Position numbers and translations under genes: made by a program | Source of the DNA: Winogradskyella sp. | Lineage (GTDB): Bacteria; Bacteroidota; Bacteroidia; Flavobacteriales; Flavobacteriaceae | Length of the DNA: 54,755 nt | Direction of reading: 5' to 3' | NCBI RefSeq assembly: GCF_016744625.1 | Contig: NZ_JADGDZ010000016.1 | Location: forward strand, 1 to 54,755 | Shown: one piece after another, positions 36,331-45,032 of the stretch | How positions within the stretch are numbered: the first letter of the stretch is position 1 | Layout of the letters: each line of letters opens with the position of its first letter | The notes under the pieces: model-generated | Databases searched by the model: none | What the model was told of the DNA's origin: nothing | The model's input: the letters and a program-made list of their open reading frames with translations, nothing else

Positions 36331-36726
36331 TTATGGCTTCTGAAGAAATTTAGTTAAGGCAAAAACTTCAAAAAATAAATACACAAAATAAGGAATGAAA
36401 AAATTGAAAACATCAGGTTGTTTGTTTTCAAAGTCAGAAAGTATTAATGGTAACAAAAAGAGAATAGCTAAAGCCATTTTAAAAAAAGTCATCACCATAA
36501 ATAAATTAAAGATATCTTTTTTACCTTTAGAGAATCTATAGTTAATTATAGTATATAATGCTAAAGTGATGATTAAATGAAATGTATATATCTGCCAAAG
36601 AGGAAAAAAGAAAATAATCTCTTTTGCAAAATGATATAACAAGTAACTATGGATTGCGAATAATAATACGCTAACACCTATTAATTGTAGTAGAAAAGTT
36701 AATTGTCTCTTTTTAAAATCTTCCAT
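36331..36726 (-). CDS. Four-helix membrane protein, AtpI-like position
   Basis: A 131-residue protein with four hydrophobic helices (around 12-30, 40-62, 75-95 and 105-125). I do not recognise a close family from sequence beyond similarity in size and place to the flavobacterial proteins that sit between AtpZ and AtpB. AtpI proteins assist assembly of the c ring; an equivalent role is inferred only from position. It starts 6 bp after AtpZ. Confidence 0.75.
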   Translation of the reverse strand: MEDFKKRQLTFLLQLIGVSVLLFAIHSYLLYHFAKEIIFFFPLWQIYTFHLIITLALYTIINYRFSKGKKDIFNLFMVMTFFKMALAILFLLPLILSDFENKQPDVFNFFIPYFVYLFFEVFALTKFLQKP

Positions 36727-36732
36727 AATGAC

Positions 36733-37002
36733 TTACCGATTATCTTTTGAGCCTGCAATAATACGTCTAATTACATAAATTATTGACATAATTACAGAAC
36801 CTAAAGACAACATTAAAGTGTATAAGTTGTGTTCATTGGGATAATTTTCATCGAGCTTTACGCCAATAAAAGTGCCAACGGCAATAATTGCAAACATCTG
36901 AATTGCAATCCCAGAAAAGCGTGCGTAAGGATTAGGCTTGTCTTTCTGGTCTTTGAGAGGTTTGTTGTACTGGCTTTGCTGGTTGTGTTTTGATTGGCTC
37001 AT
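36733..37002 (-). CDS. AtpZ/AtpI family protein
   Basis: An 89-residue protein with a polar N-terminus (about 25 residues) and two membrane helices (IAIQMFAIIAVGTFIGVKLDE and TLMLSLGSVIMSIIYVI). The GVKLDE between them is characteristic of AtpZ/AtpI subunits, which with AtpI help c-ring assembly and perhaps magnesium or calcium passage. The first 71 bp overlap the 3' end of the bactofilin gene in another frame. Confidence 0.85.
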   Translation of the reverse strand: MSQSKHNQQSQYNKPLKDQKDKPNPYARFSGIAIQMFAIIAVGTFIGVKLDENYPNEHNLYTLMLSLGSVIMSIIYVIRRIIAGSKDNR

Positions 37003-37387
37003 TAGATAATGCTTTAACTGTACCTTTCATGCTACAAGTGGCATTAAAAGTAGCTCCTGGCTCTACAGCTAACTTACTTGTATGTACTTCTCCTTCGATA
37101 TGTGCAGTAGCTTTAAGAGATAAAGTACCTGATAGAATAAGTTTCCCTGAAAACTTTCCTTCAAAATCCGCGTTTTCGCCCTGTAAGGTTCCTTTAATAA
37201 ATCCTGATTTACCTACCACAATTTTCCCTGTGGTTTTTACATTTCCTTCAACGGTTCCATCTATTCTAAAAGGGCCTTGACTTGCTATATCACCAACTAT
37301 TTTAGTGCCTTGTGCTATAATATTCTGCTGAGTACTTGTTTCCATGGTTGTTTCTTGTTTTGGTTTTTTACTGTCTGAGGAAAACAT
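36932..37387 (-). CDS. Bactofilin (polymer-forming cytoskeletal protein)
   Basis: A 151-residue bactofilin: central beta-helix of short repeats (FRIDGTVEGNVKTTGKIVVG, SGFIKGTLQGENADFEGKF, THIEGEVH-like units) flanked by disordered ends. Bactofilins polymerise without nucleotide and position cell-wall or motility proteins. It lies between sprE and AtpZ; the C-terminal Gln/Pro-rich tail is the part overlapping AtpZ. Confidence 0.9.
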   Translation of the reverse strand: MFSSDSKKPKQETTMETSTQQNIIAQGTKIVGDIASQGPFRIDGTVEGNVKTTGKIVVGKSGFIKGTLQGENADFEGKFSGKLILSGTLSLKATAHIEGEVHTSKLAVEPGATFNATCSMKGTVKALSNEPIKTQPAKPVQQTSQRPERQA

Positions 37388-37403
37388 AATAATTAATTTT
37401 AAA

Positions 37404-40022
37404 TTACTGTAACTTTAAATACGCATTTAGGTTTTTATGGCGTTGAATAATAGCATAATTCGGAGAGGAAATCGCAAAATACTCTTTTGTGATTTTTGGT
37501 TTTATAGGTCTTCCTCTTTCATCTTTATCATCTGTTAGGAGCAATTGTGCAAAACCACCAGCTCCCTGAATACTTTTTAGACCATGCACTACAACAAAGA
37601 TAGTGTTCTCATCATAAACATCTTTTGATGTTGTTAAATCAAAATACTTAATCTTTTCCTCAATTTCTTCATCTAAGGTTTTTATAAAAGCATCTATGTC
37701 TTCTCCAAAATTTTTATCGAACTCATAAATTACATTAAAGTTTTGAGCCACATCATCTGCAATAAATTCTTTTTTTGCTAAAACAGGTATTGCTTCATTT
37801 AATAATTCTTGTGCTTTTCTACCTTCTTCTGTATTAGCATATGTTAATGCGATGTAGTTAATTCCCTCTTTATAAGCTTCAAAACCATAAAGTCGACCTT
37901 TGGCTGATGCTTTTAATATTTCGAACTTAGGGACGAAGTTATCTCCTTCTAATCGTTTAATTTGAGTTTCAGCTACTGAAATGACCTCAGCATATTCTTG
38001 ATTTTCAAATTGCTTATATAGCTTAGTATATATGGCTTCCGGACTTTTTTCGTCCTTAGATAATTCGGATTGTGGGTTTAATAAAATTTCAGCATAACGC
38101 GAATCTGGATAATTTGCTACAATATCGCTTTTCATCGCTTCAGCCTTTCTGTTGAGTCCTAACTCTACATATATTCTATACAGATTATATTTTGAAGGTA
38201 GAATCAATCGGTCTTCTGGCTTATTCTTTAATAAATTTTCAAGCTTGGATTTTGCTAATTCAAATTCTTTAAACTTTTCCTTATATATAATACCTAACTG
38301 ATAGTAAGCAAAATTTCTTTCTTTAAAAATACTGTCTATTTCACTTTGTTTAGTTGGAAGCGATGCTAAATAAGTTTCAGGATTAAAACGTTCGTCCACA
38401 CTTAAATCTGATGCTACCTCTTTCTTGTTATCTAAATTCTTAATACTTGCACGCTGATCAGAAAGTCTCCAATTATCTTGAAGTTTTCGTTCTCCCCAAA
38501 TTTTTAAAAACTCATTTTTCCCATAAGCAACAGTCGTTGGGTTATAGAAATAGAAACTACTATTACTTGCTTTGTTTCCAAAACTTCCTGGCAATCCTTT
38601 TGGATTTCTTACTGACTTTGATTTAGAATCAACCGCATTATTCATACTATTTCGTTGGTTAGCAACGGCATTTGTTCTGTTTTTAGCGGCTTCCTCTTTA
38701 CGTTTTTCTTCTTCGAGTGTTTTTATTTTTAATCGCTCAGCGTATTCTGCATAAATAGCCAATTGTTCTTCTTTTGGTAGTTTAATAATATTTAAAATAC
38801 TATCGTTAGTTTGTGCAATACCTTCGTAATAGATAACGTCATCAAGATTTTCGCGCTTCTTTTTAATAACTCTGTAAGGCTTTGTGTTTTGAACCATTGC
38901 AGTCATAGTACTATCATAATAAGCACCTGCTGTTTTATAAGCGTTTCGGTCAAAATACATATTTCCTAAGGTCTCATAGTTGAGCGATCTTAAGTACTTA
39001 TCTGATGTCGTTTTTCTAAGCGACTTATTGTAATAGGTTTCCGAAAGACTATCCGAAGTATTATTGCGGTGAAATTCAGCAATACGATAATAGATTTTAT
39101 CTAAAAAAGGTCTGTTTTCTCTATTCTCTTCTAAATCCGTAAGGTATTCCTGAAATTCTACTAAATCACCATTAGCTTCATCAAAATTATTTGATTTTTC
39201 TATGTGAGCATTGATGTAAAATGATCTTGGAATTTGACGATGCATATCTATAATAGCATCAAATTCCATGTTTGCACTATCTTTTTCTTGAAACTCATTA
39301 TAAATCTGACCTCTTATAAAATGGTAGCGTGCCTTTTCATTTTTATTTTTGGTGTATTCTACAGCGATTTCTAATTCCGCTAAAGCACTATCTTTATGTT
39401 TTAAGTTAACATAGGCTTGCGCTAAAGCCGCAGTTGCATCTGCTAAATCTTGGTCATCGAGTTCCTCTTCCTCAAGCAAACGTCTTAGTTTTTTAATAGC
39501 AACCTCGTTATTATCTAAACGCATGTTTGCCTTTTCGCGCCAGATTTTTACTTGATTAATTTTATCGCTTGTTGGGTATTTATTTAAAATATTATTGAGT
39601 GCGGCTAAAGCTGGTACAAAACGCTGATCGAAATAACGTGCTTTGCCTAAAAGTAGATAAGCCTCATCAATCTGGTAATTTTTTTCTTTACCATCTATAT
39701 TCATTCCATGCTTCTGAATAGCTTTAATCGCTTTTTCTTGAGCTCTGTCAAAATCTGCATTTTTAGATTGTCCTGGAAGAAAGATATCTTCTTTTACTTT
39801 CATTCTCTCAACAGGCAACAGCTCCCAGAAATTTTCAGTAAACTCGTCATTAACAGCTAATTTACCACGTTCTAGTGCTAATTCGCCATTATAAAGAATG
39901 TTGTATTTAGTGCCTAAGGCATGGAAATTTCTATTGATAAATGTATCTTTTTTTCGTGAGCAACTTTGAGCAATAAATGCTACACAAAAAAGGGATAATA
40001 TGATTTTGTAATAGGTCTTCAA
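37404..40022 (-). CDS. sprE: T9SS periplasmic lipoprotein SprE/PorW
   Basis: An 872-residue TPR lipoprotein. Using TTG at 40022 gives a proper lipoprotein signal (LKTYYKIILSLFCVAFIAQSC, C21). The only earlier start, GTG at 40079, would bury that signal behind 19 residues, so TTG is preferred. The body has TPR-like helices throughout and a low-complexity stretch near 430-490. SprE/PorW is required for type IX secretion and gliding in flavobacteria, where it links ring and motor parts. It begins the block that continues into bactofilin and the atp genes. Confidence 0.85.
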   Translation of the reverse strand: MKTYYKIILSLFCVAFIAQSCSRKKDTFINRNFHALGTKYNILYNGELALERGKLAVNDEFTENFWELLPVERMKVKEDIFLPGQSKNADFDRAQEKAIKAIQKHGMNIDGKEKNYQIDEAYLLLGKARYFDQRFVPALAALNNILNKYPTSDKINQVKIWREKANMRLDNNEVAIKKLRRLLEEEELDDQDLADATAALAQAYVNLKHKDSALAELEIAVEYTKNKNEKARYHFIRGQIYNEFQEKDSANMEFDAIIDMHRQIPRSFYINAHIEKSNNFDEANGDLVEFQEYLTDLEENRENRPFLDKIYYRIAEFHRNNTSDSLSETYYNKSLRKTTSDKYLRSLNYETLGNMYFDRNAYKTAGAYYDSTMTAMVQNTKPYRVIKKKRENLDDVIYYEGIAQTNDSILNIIKLPKEEQLAIYAEYAERLKIKTLEEEKRKEEAAKNRTNAVANQRNSMNNAVDSKSKSVRNPKGLPGSFGNKASNSSFYFYNPTTVAYGKNEFLKIWGERKLQDNWRLSDQRASIKNLDNKKEVASDLSVDERFNPETYLASLPTKQSEIDSIFKERNFAYYQLGIIYKEKFKEFELAKSKLENLLKNKPEDRLILPSKYNLYRIYVELGLNRKAEAMKSDIVANYPDSRYAEILLNPQSELSKDEKSPEAIYTKLYKQFENQEYAEVISVAETQIKRLEGDNFVPKFEILKASAKGRLYGFEAYKEGINYIALTYANTEEGRKAQELLNEAIPVLAKKEFIADDVAQNFNVIYEFDKNFGEDIDAFIKTLDEEIEEKIKYFDLTTSKDVYDENTIFVVVHGLKSIQGAGGFAQLLLTDDKDERGRPIKPKITKEYFAISSPNYAIIQRHKNLNAYLKLQ

Positions 40023-40189
40023 CGTTGGTTCTATTTGAATTAATACCAATAAAACGTTAAGATTAAATTGGTATAACACATAACTAAAATGTTAGGTTTT
40101 TAGTGTGTTACGTGGTAAAAATAAACATCTTTTTCAATTTTCGAGGTTTTTTCTAGGTTTTTCGAGGTTTGACAACGTTTTACTTCATG

Positions 40190-40221
40190 AAAAAACTCGT
40201 AATTAAATTAATGATTACGAG
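40190..40221 (-). terminator. Terminator of the PadR/ABC operon
   Basis: CTCGTAAT pairs with ATTACGAG (8 bp, 10-base loop), followed on the minus strand by TTTTTT. It lies 23 bp after the ABC ATPase stop, separating that operon from sprE. Confidence 0.85.
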
Positions 40222-40243
40222 CTTAAATAGGATTGATTGGATT

Positions 40244-40966
40244 TTATTCCTCTTCTTGAGAATCCATAGCTCCACTTGCAAAATGTGCTTCGAGTTCCTT
40301 TAAAGTCGTAGGGTTTGTTTCTAAATCTTTAACCACGTTTCCTTTTTCTAAAACAACGATTCGTTCGCAGACATCTGTAACGTGCATTAAATCGTGGCTA
40401 GAAACCAACACAGTTACTCCTTGTTTTTCTGCTAAGTTCTTTAAAATTTGTTTTAAACGGATTTGAGTTGTCGGATCTAGATTAGCAAATGGCTCATCTA
40501 AAATAATGACTTCGGGATTACCAATAAGTGCGGCAACTATGCCTGCTTTCTTTTGGTTCCCTTTACTTAAATCTCTTAGATATTTTTTCTTTCCAATGAT
40601 TTCTCCATTAAAAAAATCTTCAAATTTAGAGGTCAATGTATCTATATCAGCTTTATTCTGTCCTCGTAAATCTCCAATAAAATAGAAATACTCTTCTGGA
40701 GTTAAATAACCGATTAAAAAACTTTCATCAATAAATGATGATGTAAACGGTTTCCAATCTTCACTCTGATCTACAACAACACTATTGTTTGTAATATTTC
40801 CTGTTGAAGGTTTAATCAAATCGAGTAAAAGACTAAAATAAGTTGTCTTACCAGCTCCGTTATTTCCAACCAAACCAAAACTCTGGCCTTTAGGAATGCT
40901 TAACTCTTCTACATTAAGAACTGTTGCTCCGTTATACGATTTCGAAAGGTCTTTTGTGTGTATCAT
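40244..40966 (-). CDS. ABC transporter ATP-binding protein
   Basis: A 240-residue ATPase: Walker A GNNGAGKT (34-41), Walker B VIILDEPFANLD and H-loop SSHDLMHV. The signature is LSKGNQKK, not the canonical LSGGQ. It pairs with the DUF5687 permease gene 15 bp upstream. Together they form an exporter-type system (ABC-2-like) or a membrane-remodelling machine; the cargo is unknown. Last gene of the PadR operon. Confidence 0.9.
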   Translation of the reverse strand: MIHTKDLSKSYNGATVLNVEELSIPKGQSFGLVGNNGAGKTTYFSLLLDLIKPSTGNITNNSVVVDQSEDWKPFTSSFIDESFLIGYLTPEEYFYFIGDLRGQNKADIDTLTSKFEDFFNGEIIGKKKYLRDLSKGNQKKAGIVAALIGNPEVIILDEPFANLDPTTQIRLKQILKNLAEKQGVTVLVSSHDLMHVTDVCERIVVLEKGNVVKDLETNPTTLKELEAHFASGAMDSQEEE

Positions 40967-40981
40967 GTGTTGTGTGTGTTA

Positions 40982-42460
40982 TTAGTTATCTTGACTAAAG
41001 GCGTTAATCATTTTATATTTTGAATCGAGGTACTTTTTTGTAATTAGCTTCATTAATTTTTTATGAAGCACAATTCCTGTAACACCAAGAACTATTAGTA
41101 ATGCTACTGCTGCCTCAAAACCCACTAGCCAATTAGTAAGTCCAAATAATCCCATTGGTAAAACCATCAGTGGAATACCAATTAACCATTGTACAGCACC
41201 AGTTCCTTGGTAGTTAAAAGCTGCTTTTTTGTCTAAATCTATCTTTTTTCTATTGAACGAACCACCATATAAAATAACATGAGAATTAACACCAATGTTA
41301 TAAATAGCTGCAGCAAAATGTGCAATTAAAATTTTCCAACCAAAATACACATAAGGAATACCTAGAATAAATAATATAGCTACACTCATTATCATTAATA
41401 TGAATTTAGAACGTAAATACTGTTCGTACTTAATATTTTGGCTCATTAGCATTTTATAATAGCCACTGTCCCAAGCTGGAATAAATTGGCCAAAATTAAT
41501 AAGGAAAAATCCTGTTGAAAACACACCAATAAACGCGAACATAAATTCCATGTCTCTGTACATTGGTTGTGGGTAAAAGAATAAACCATAAAGCAATCCA
41601 ATTACCAATAGCATTGCCATAGATTTTGTGCGCTTATTTCTCCAAATCAGTTTTAAGTCTAATTGCATAAATGGAGCAATATCTCCAAAACGCTTGGTCC
41701 AAGATAAATCCGCAACTTTTACTTCGGTCACTTTAGACTTTAAAGAACTATCTAAAAATAATTTACCCTTTAGTATTTTATAATTATAACCATAGCAGAG
41801 TAATAAAACAGTTATTGGGATTAAAATTAAAATAGGATTATTGGCTATACCTATAAGACTATTTCCAATAAGTGATTTCATGGGTAATAACTCAAAATTA
41901 TCTAAGCCAAATAATACACCTACCACAATTATAATAGGAAGAAAGGACAACTCTTTTTCCGCAGAAAATGCTTCAATAATAAAATTTAGAAAATTTATGA
42001 TTAGCACAATGATTATCATTGTAAACATCCATGTTAAAACCATAGATGTTGCGTAGCCATCTCTAATCAGCATAATACTAAATGGGATAATAGCGAATAG
42101 TGGCAAAAAGTTAAAAAAGGATACGGCAGATTTACCTAAAACATAATTAACAACTGTTGAGCGTTTTATTGGTAAGGTTAGTAATGGTTTCACACTCATT
42201 ACTGGTAATTTCTGCAAAAAGAAGCGCATCATTAAATCTCCAATAATCCAGAAAAATAAAAACCCGTTAGCGACTACAAATGCATCTTGCTCAGGAAACG
42301 TTTTCTTTAAAATGAAAAGAAGCCCAAACCCTAAGCCTAAAAACATGGCAACAAAATACAGTGCAAAGAATACCATTAAAATATTTATGGCTATACTCTT
42401 TTGCCAATAAGATGAACGGAAATATTGCTTCCATTCTAAATTAATAAAACGTTTTATCAT
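40982..42460 (-). CDS. DUF5687 family ABC permease
   Basis: A 492-residue membrane protein with about 12 hydrophobic segments in two halves. The N-terminus IKRFINLEWKQYFRSSYWQK, and a central cytoplasmic loop (LSWTKRFGDIAPFMQLDLKLIWRNKR) repeat the same 'large soluble start of each half' pattern. This fits the DUF5687 family, which accompanies an ATPase as here. It follows three HAAS-like proteins by 60 bp. Substrate unknown. Confidence 0.85.
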   Translation of the reverse strand: MIKRFINLEWKQYFRSSYWQKSIAINILMVFFALYFVAMFLGLGFGLLFILKKTFPEQDAFVVANGFLFFWIIGDLMMRFFLQKLPVMSVKPLLTLPIKRSTVVNYVLGKSAVSFFNFLPLFAIIPFSIMLIRDGYATSMVLTWMFTMIIIVLIINFLNFIIEAFSAEKELSFLPIIIVVGVLFGLDNFELLPMKSLIGNSLIGIANNPILILIPITVLLLCYGYNYKILKGKLFLDSSLKSKVTEVKVADLSWTKRFGDIAPFMQLDLKLIWRNKRTKSMAMLLVIGLLYGLFFYPQPMYRDMEFMFAFIGVFSTGFFLINFGQFIPAWDSGYYKMLMSQNIKYEQYLRSKFILMIMSVAILFILGIPYVYFGWKILIAHFAAAIYNIGVNSHVILYGGSFNRKKIDLDKKAAFNYQGTGAVQWLIGIPLMVLPMGLFGLTNWLVGFEAAVALLIVLGVTGIVLHKKLMKLITKKYLDSKYKMINAFSQDN

Positions 42461-42520
42461 AATGTTTTGGTTAGTTGGTACGTTGAGTTAGTGTATTTTT
42501 AGTACGATTTGTTACACGTA

Positions 42521-43216
42521 TTATACAAATTTATACTCTGGATGCTGATTTGCCATTTGTTTTCTGAGTTTTGGGGTTACAATATAAATTGAAATGTAAA
42601 GCACAAGCCCAAACAAAACTATAAACGAAGACAATATAATAAGTGTTGTTGTATTTAAAGTTCTTCTTTCTAAATCTAAAATTATAGAAACATAAATTCC
42701 TATGTTAAAAATTTGAGATAAACCGCCTAGTTGAATCACTGTTGACTCGAACAACCATTTCTTACCAGTTTCTTTTTTTGAAAATTTTATGAGTTTTCCT
42801 TGTTTGTAGAAAAACTTTATTGGAAAAAACAATAATATGAAACACGTAATTAATAACAGCCAAAACCTATCTTCTATAAAAACCAAAAGGTTATAATATC
42901 CCCAAATTAGAAAGAAGGTTAAAATCACTTTGGGCAGCCTAAAAAAATCCTTAAAATACTTCCATACTAATAATCTGTAGTGCTTATTCAAAGCCTTGGT
43001 TTTCTCTTCAATCACATCATTAAAACCCATAATACCAAATTTTTTGAATTCAGTATTTAAAGCAGACTCAAAGGTTAAGTTTGGGTTTCCTTCTAGCTGA
43101 AATTCTATACCATTTGCTAAATGATCAACAAGTTCAGTTTGCACATCATACCAATCGACGTAATGTTTTTGGGTGAAGGTGTAAAGTTGTTGTATTTGAG
43201 GTGTAGTCAACTTCAT
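42521..43216 (-). CDS. HAAS-like membrane protein, third copy
   Basis: A 231-residue protein. The N-terminal 80 residues are soluble and helical with the motif DVQTELVDHLANGIE; four membrane helices follow. It is paralogous to the two genes upstream, sharing [WY]-D-V-x-x-E-L-x-D-H. That motif resembles the HAAS/DUF1700 signalling domain found next to PadR regulators, but I cannot confirm the family. It overlaps the preceding gene by 4 bp. Function unknown. Confidence 0.8.
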   Translation of the reverse strand: MKLTTPQIQQLYTFTQKHYVDWYDVQTELVDHLANGIEFQLEGNPNLTFESALNTEFKKFGIMGFNDVIEEKTKALNKHYRLLVWKYFKDFFRLPKVILTFFLIWGYYNLLVFIEDRFWLLLITCFILLFFPIKFFYKQGKLIKFSKKETGKKWLFESTVIQLGGLSQIFNIGIYVSIILDLERRTLNTTTLIILSSFIVLFGLVLYISIYIVTPKLRKQMANQHPEYKFV

Positions 43217-43935
43217 GACGTTAATAATTTATAATCTTTTTTATTCTCATTTAAAGATGTTCTGTAGCAATTTAAACTATGTCTTAGAAACGGGAATAAA
43301 ACGACATAAAAGATAATGGCTATAAAATAAGGTTTTGGAGTAACGTCTTCGTAGTAATTACCAAATCCGGCTATAAAAAAATAATTTAACGACATAAATA
43401 AAGAGCCTGTTGCTGTTGCCATTTGCATATTTAATGATTTTCTATTTGCTTTTTCAAAAGCACCAAATCCTATTTTGGATAATTCTGGAATAACACAAGC
43501 AATTATAACAATTACAAAAGCAGTTTTTGGATTAAATTGATAAATACTATAAATTGTAATATCTAGCAAAATGAATTCTACTATAAATCTAGATGAAGTT
43601 AAAAACGATAAGAATGTCTTTCTGTAATTTTTTCTATGCTTACGACCAATCTCCTTTTGTTTCTTTCTAATAAATTTCTTAAACCCAATATTACTTTGAT
43701 ATAAACCTTTCCCAAAAAAATCTTTATTAGGAACTCCAAATTCTATAAACTGATTTCCAAAACCTCTATGGGTTTCTAACAAAGCTTCATTAAAAGAAAC
43801 ACCCTCATTTTCTATTTTATCTTCAACAGAAGATACAATATGGTCTAAGAGTTCTAAACGTACATCCCAAAATTTCACTTCACTTTTTATGAGGTAGTTG
43901 TCTATGAACTTTATTTCTTCTTTAGATAACTTCAT
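43213..43935 (-). CDS. HAAS-like membrane protein, second copy
   Basis: A 240-residue paralogue: N-terminal KEEIKFIDNYLIKSEVKFWD and the motif DVRLELLDHIVSSVEDKIE, then a basic linker (KKQKEIGRKHRKNYRKT) and four membrane helices. It starts 2 bp after the first copy and its stop overlaps the third. Probably a membrane partner of the ABC permease or a sensor for PadR; this is inference from the operon. Confidence 0.8.
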   Translation of the reverse strand: MKLSKEEIKFIDNYLIKSEVKFWDVRLELLDHIVSSVEDKIENEGVSFNEALLETHRGFGNQFIEFGVPNKDFFGKGLYQSNIGFKKFIRKKQKEIGRKHRKNYRKTFLSFLTSSRFIVEFILLDITIYSIYQFNPKTAFVIVIIACVIPELSKIGFGAFEKANRKSLNMQMATATGSLFMSLNYFFIAGFGNYYEDVTPKPYFIAIIFYVVLFPFLRHSLNCYRTSLNENKKDYKLLTS

Positions 43936-43937
43936 AA

Positions 43938-44585
43938 TTACACCAAATTTGTAAAACGTATTTGATACGTTTTTGCTAAGCTGATCGTAATTTTAAAAAG
44001 CAATATCAATAACGTAAGACATAAACTAATTATAGCAATCATAATTAGAATACTGTTTCCATCAATAAGTGGTTTTAAAATATTATTTAAAGATGTTAAC
44101 ACATGAAAAATAATTATAAAAGGAAAAGCTACTCTTTCTATAACAGAATACCTATTCAATTTATAGGATTTTAAAGCAATGAAATAAGCCAATCCAAAAA
44201 ATATTGATGTAATTATTGGAACTGCAAAAAGAATGGTTTCAAAAAGCTCATAATTATAATAGTTAAATGCCATATAAAAACTGTAAAATATGACTACGAA
44301 AACCACTAATCCATGTATCGACAATAAATCTTTAAACAATAGTTTAGCAATCTTTCTATCGGCAGATTTTAAAAATTGTTTGTTATCGCTGAGTAATCTT
44401 GCTTTATTTTTAACCATATAATCCTTAAAAATATAGTAGAAATCGCGATCGTCACCATTTTTGATTCTATCTTCAATCTCAGAAGAGATATGGTCAAGCA
44501 TTTCCATTCTAATGTCTTTATAAATAATATCAGAATTATCTAAATAGTTATCAATAAACATTATATTTTCGAAGGTTAACTTCAT
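43938..44585 (-). CDS. HAAS-like membrane protein, first copy
   Basis: A 215-residue paralogue: FENIMFIDNYLDNSDIIYKD and DIRMEMLDHISSEIED, then four membrane helices (about 90-108, 118-138, 150-168 and 180-203). It lies 4 bp after padR. First of three tandem copies; divergence is strongest in the membrane part. Confidence 0.8.
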   Translation of the reverse strand: MKLTFENIMFIDNYLDNSDIIYKDIRMEMLDHISSEIEDRIKNGDDRDFYYIFKDYMVKNKARLLSDNKQFLKSADRKIAKLLFKDLLSIHGLVVFVVIFYSFYMAFNYYNYELFETILFAVPIITSIFFGLAYFIALKSYKLNRYSVIERVAFPFIIIFHVLTSLNNILKPLIDGNSILIMIAIISLCLTLLILLFKITISLAKTYQIRFTNLV

Positions 44586-44589
44586 AAAA

Positions 44590-44922
44590 CTATGCTAATT
44601 TAGGGTTCATCAATGTTTGCATCGTTTTAATATATTCCGCTAACTCTTCGAGTTTATTTACGGTTTCTTTTGTACCACTTTCAGTAAGTTTATAATATTT
44701 TCTTAAACGGTTATCTACTTTAGCTACTTCTACATCTAACAAACCTTCGGCTTCTAATTTATGTAATGCAGGATATAGAGCTCCTTCTGTAATGTTAAGT
44801 TCTCCTTGCGTTAGAGCCTTAACCTTTTGGGTAATTTCGTAACCATACATTTTATCATGCTCATTTAGCAGCTTTAAGATGATGGTATTTAGGCTTCCTT
44901 TATATAATTTAGAATTACTCAT
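44590..44922 (-). CDS. PadR family transcriptional regulator
   Basis: A 110-residue winged-helix regulator from ATG 44922 (SNSKLYKGSLNTIILKLL, then the wing GALYPALHKLEAEGLL, and a C-terminal helix for dimerisation). An earlier in-frame ATG at 44937 would put the -7 box (44927-44934) within the gene. PadR proteins repress adjacent genes and release on ligand or partner binding. First gene of the padR-HAAS-HAAS-HAAS-permease-ATPase operon. Confidence 0.93.
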   Translation of the reverse strand: MSNSKLYKGSLNTIILKLLNEHDKMYGYEITQKVKALTQGELNITEGALYPALHKLEAEGLLDVEVAKVDNRLRKYYKLTESGTKETVNKLEELAEYIKTMQTLMNPKLA

Positions 44923-44926
44923 ACAA

Positions 44927-44934
44927 CAAATATA
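44927..44934 (-). promoter_or_regulatory. -7 box of the padR operon, near-leaderless
   Basis: TATATTTG on the minus strand, only 4 bp from the padR ATG at 44922. Confidence 0.6.
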
Positions 44935-44953
44935 CATAATTTTCTTATGTATA
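44931..44953. promoter_or_regulatory. Probable PadR operator
   Basis: TATACATAA (44931-44939) and TTATGTATA (44945-44953) are perfect 9-bp inverses around 5 bp. The dyad overlaps the padR -7 box, as expected for autorepression, and contains ACAT...ATGT half-sites like those PadR proteins bind. Confidence 0.65.
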
Positions 44954-45008
44954 AGATTCTTAGGTATTATTTTAATCTTAATTTCTAGCTATAAAAAGAC
45001 CGCTTTCT

Positions 45009-45016
45009 TATTTTTG
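45009..45016 (+). promoter_or_regulatory. -7 box for the reductase gene
   Basis: TATTTTTG, 16 bp upstream of ATG 45033; it lies 56 bp from the PadR dyad, so co-regulation is possible. Confidence 0.6.
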
Positions 45017-45032
45017 CACAAAATTATTTTTA

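Noticed and set aside
36990..37280. 96-codon plus-strand frame opposite bactofilin
   Set aside because: Mirror of the beta-helix repeats; no independent evidence.
40023..40079. GTG start for sprE
   Set aside because: It would place 19 residues before the lipoprotein signal; TTG 40022 fits better.
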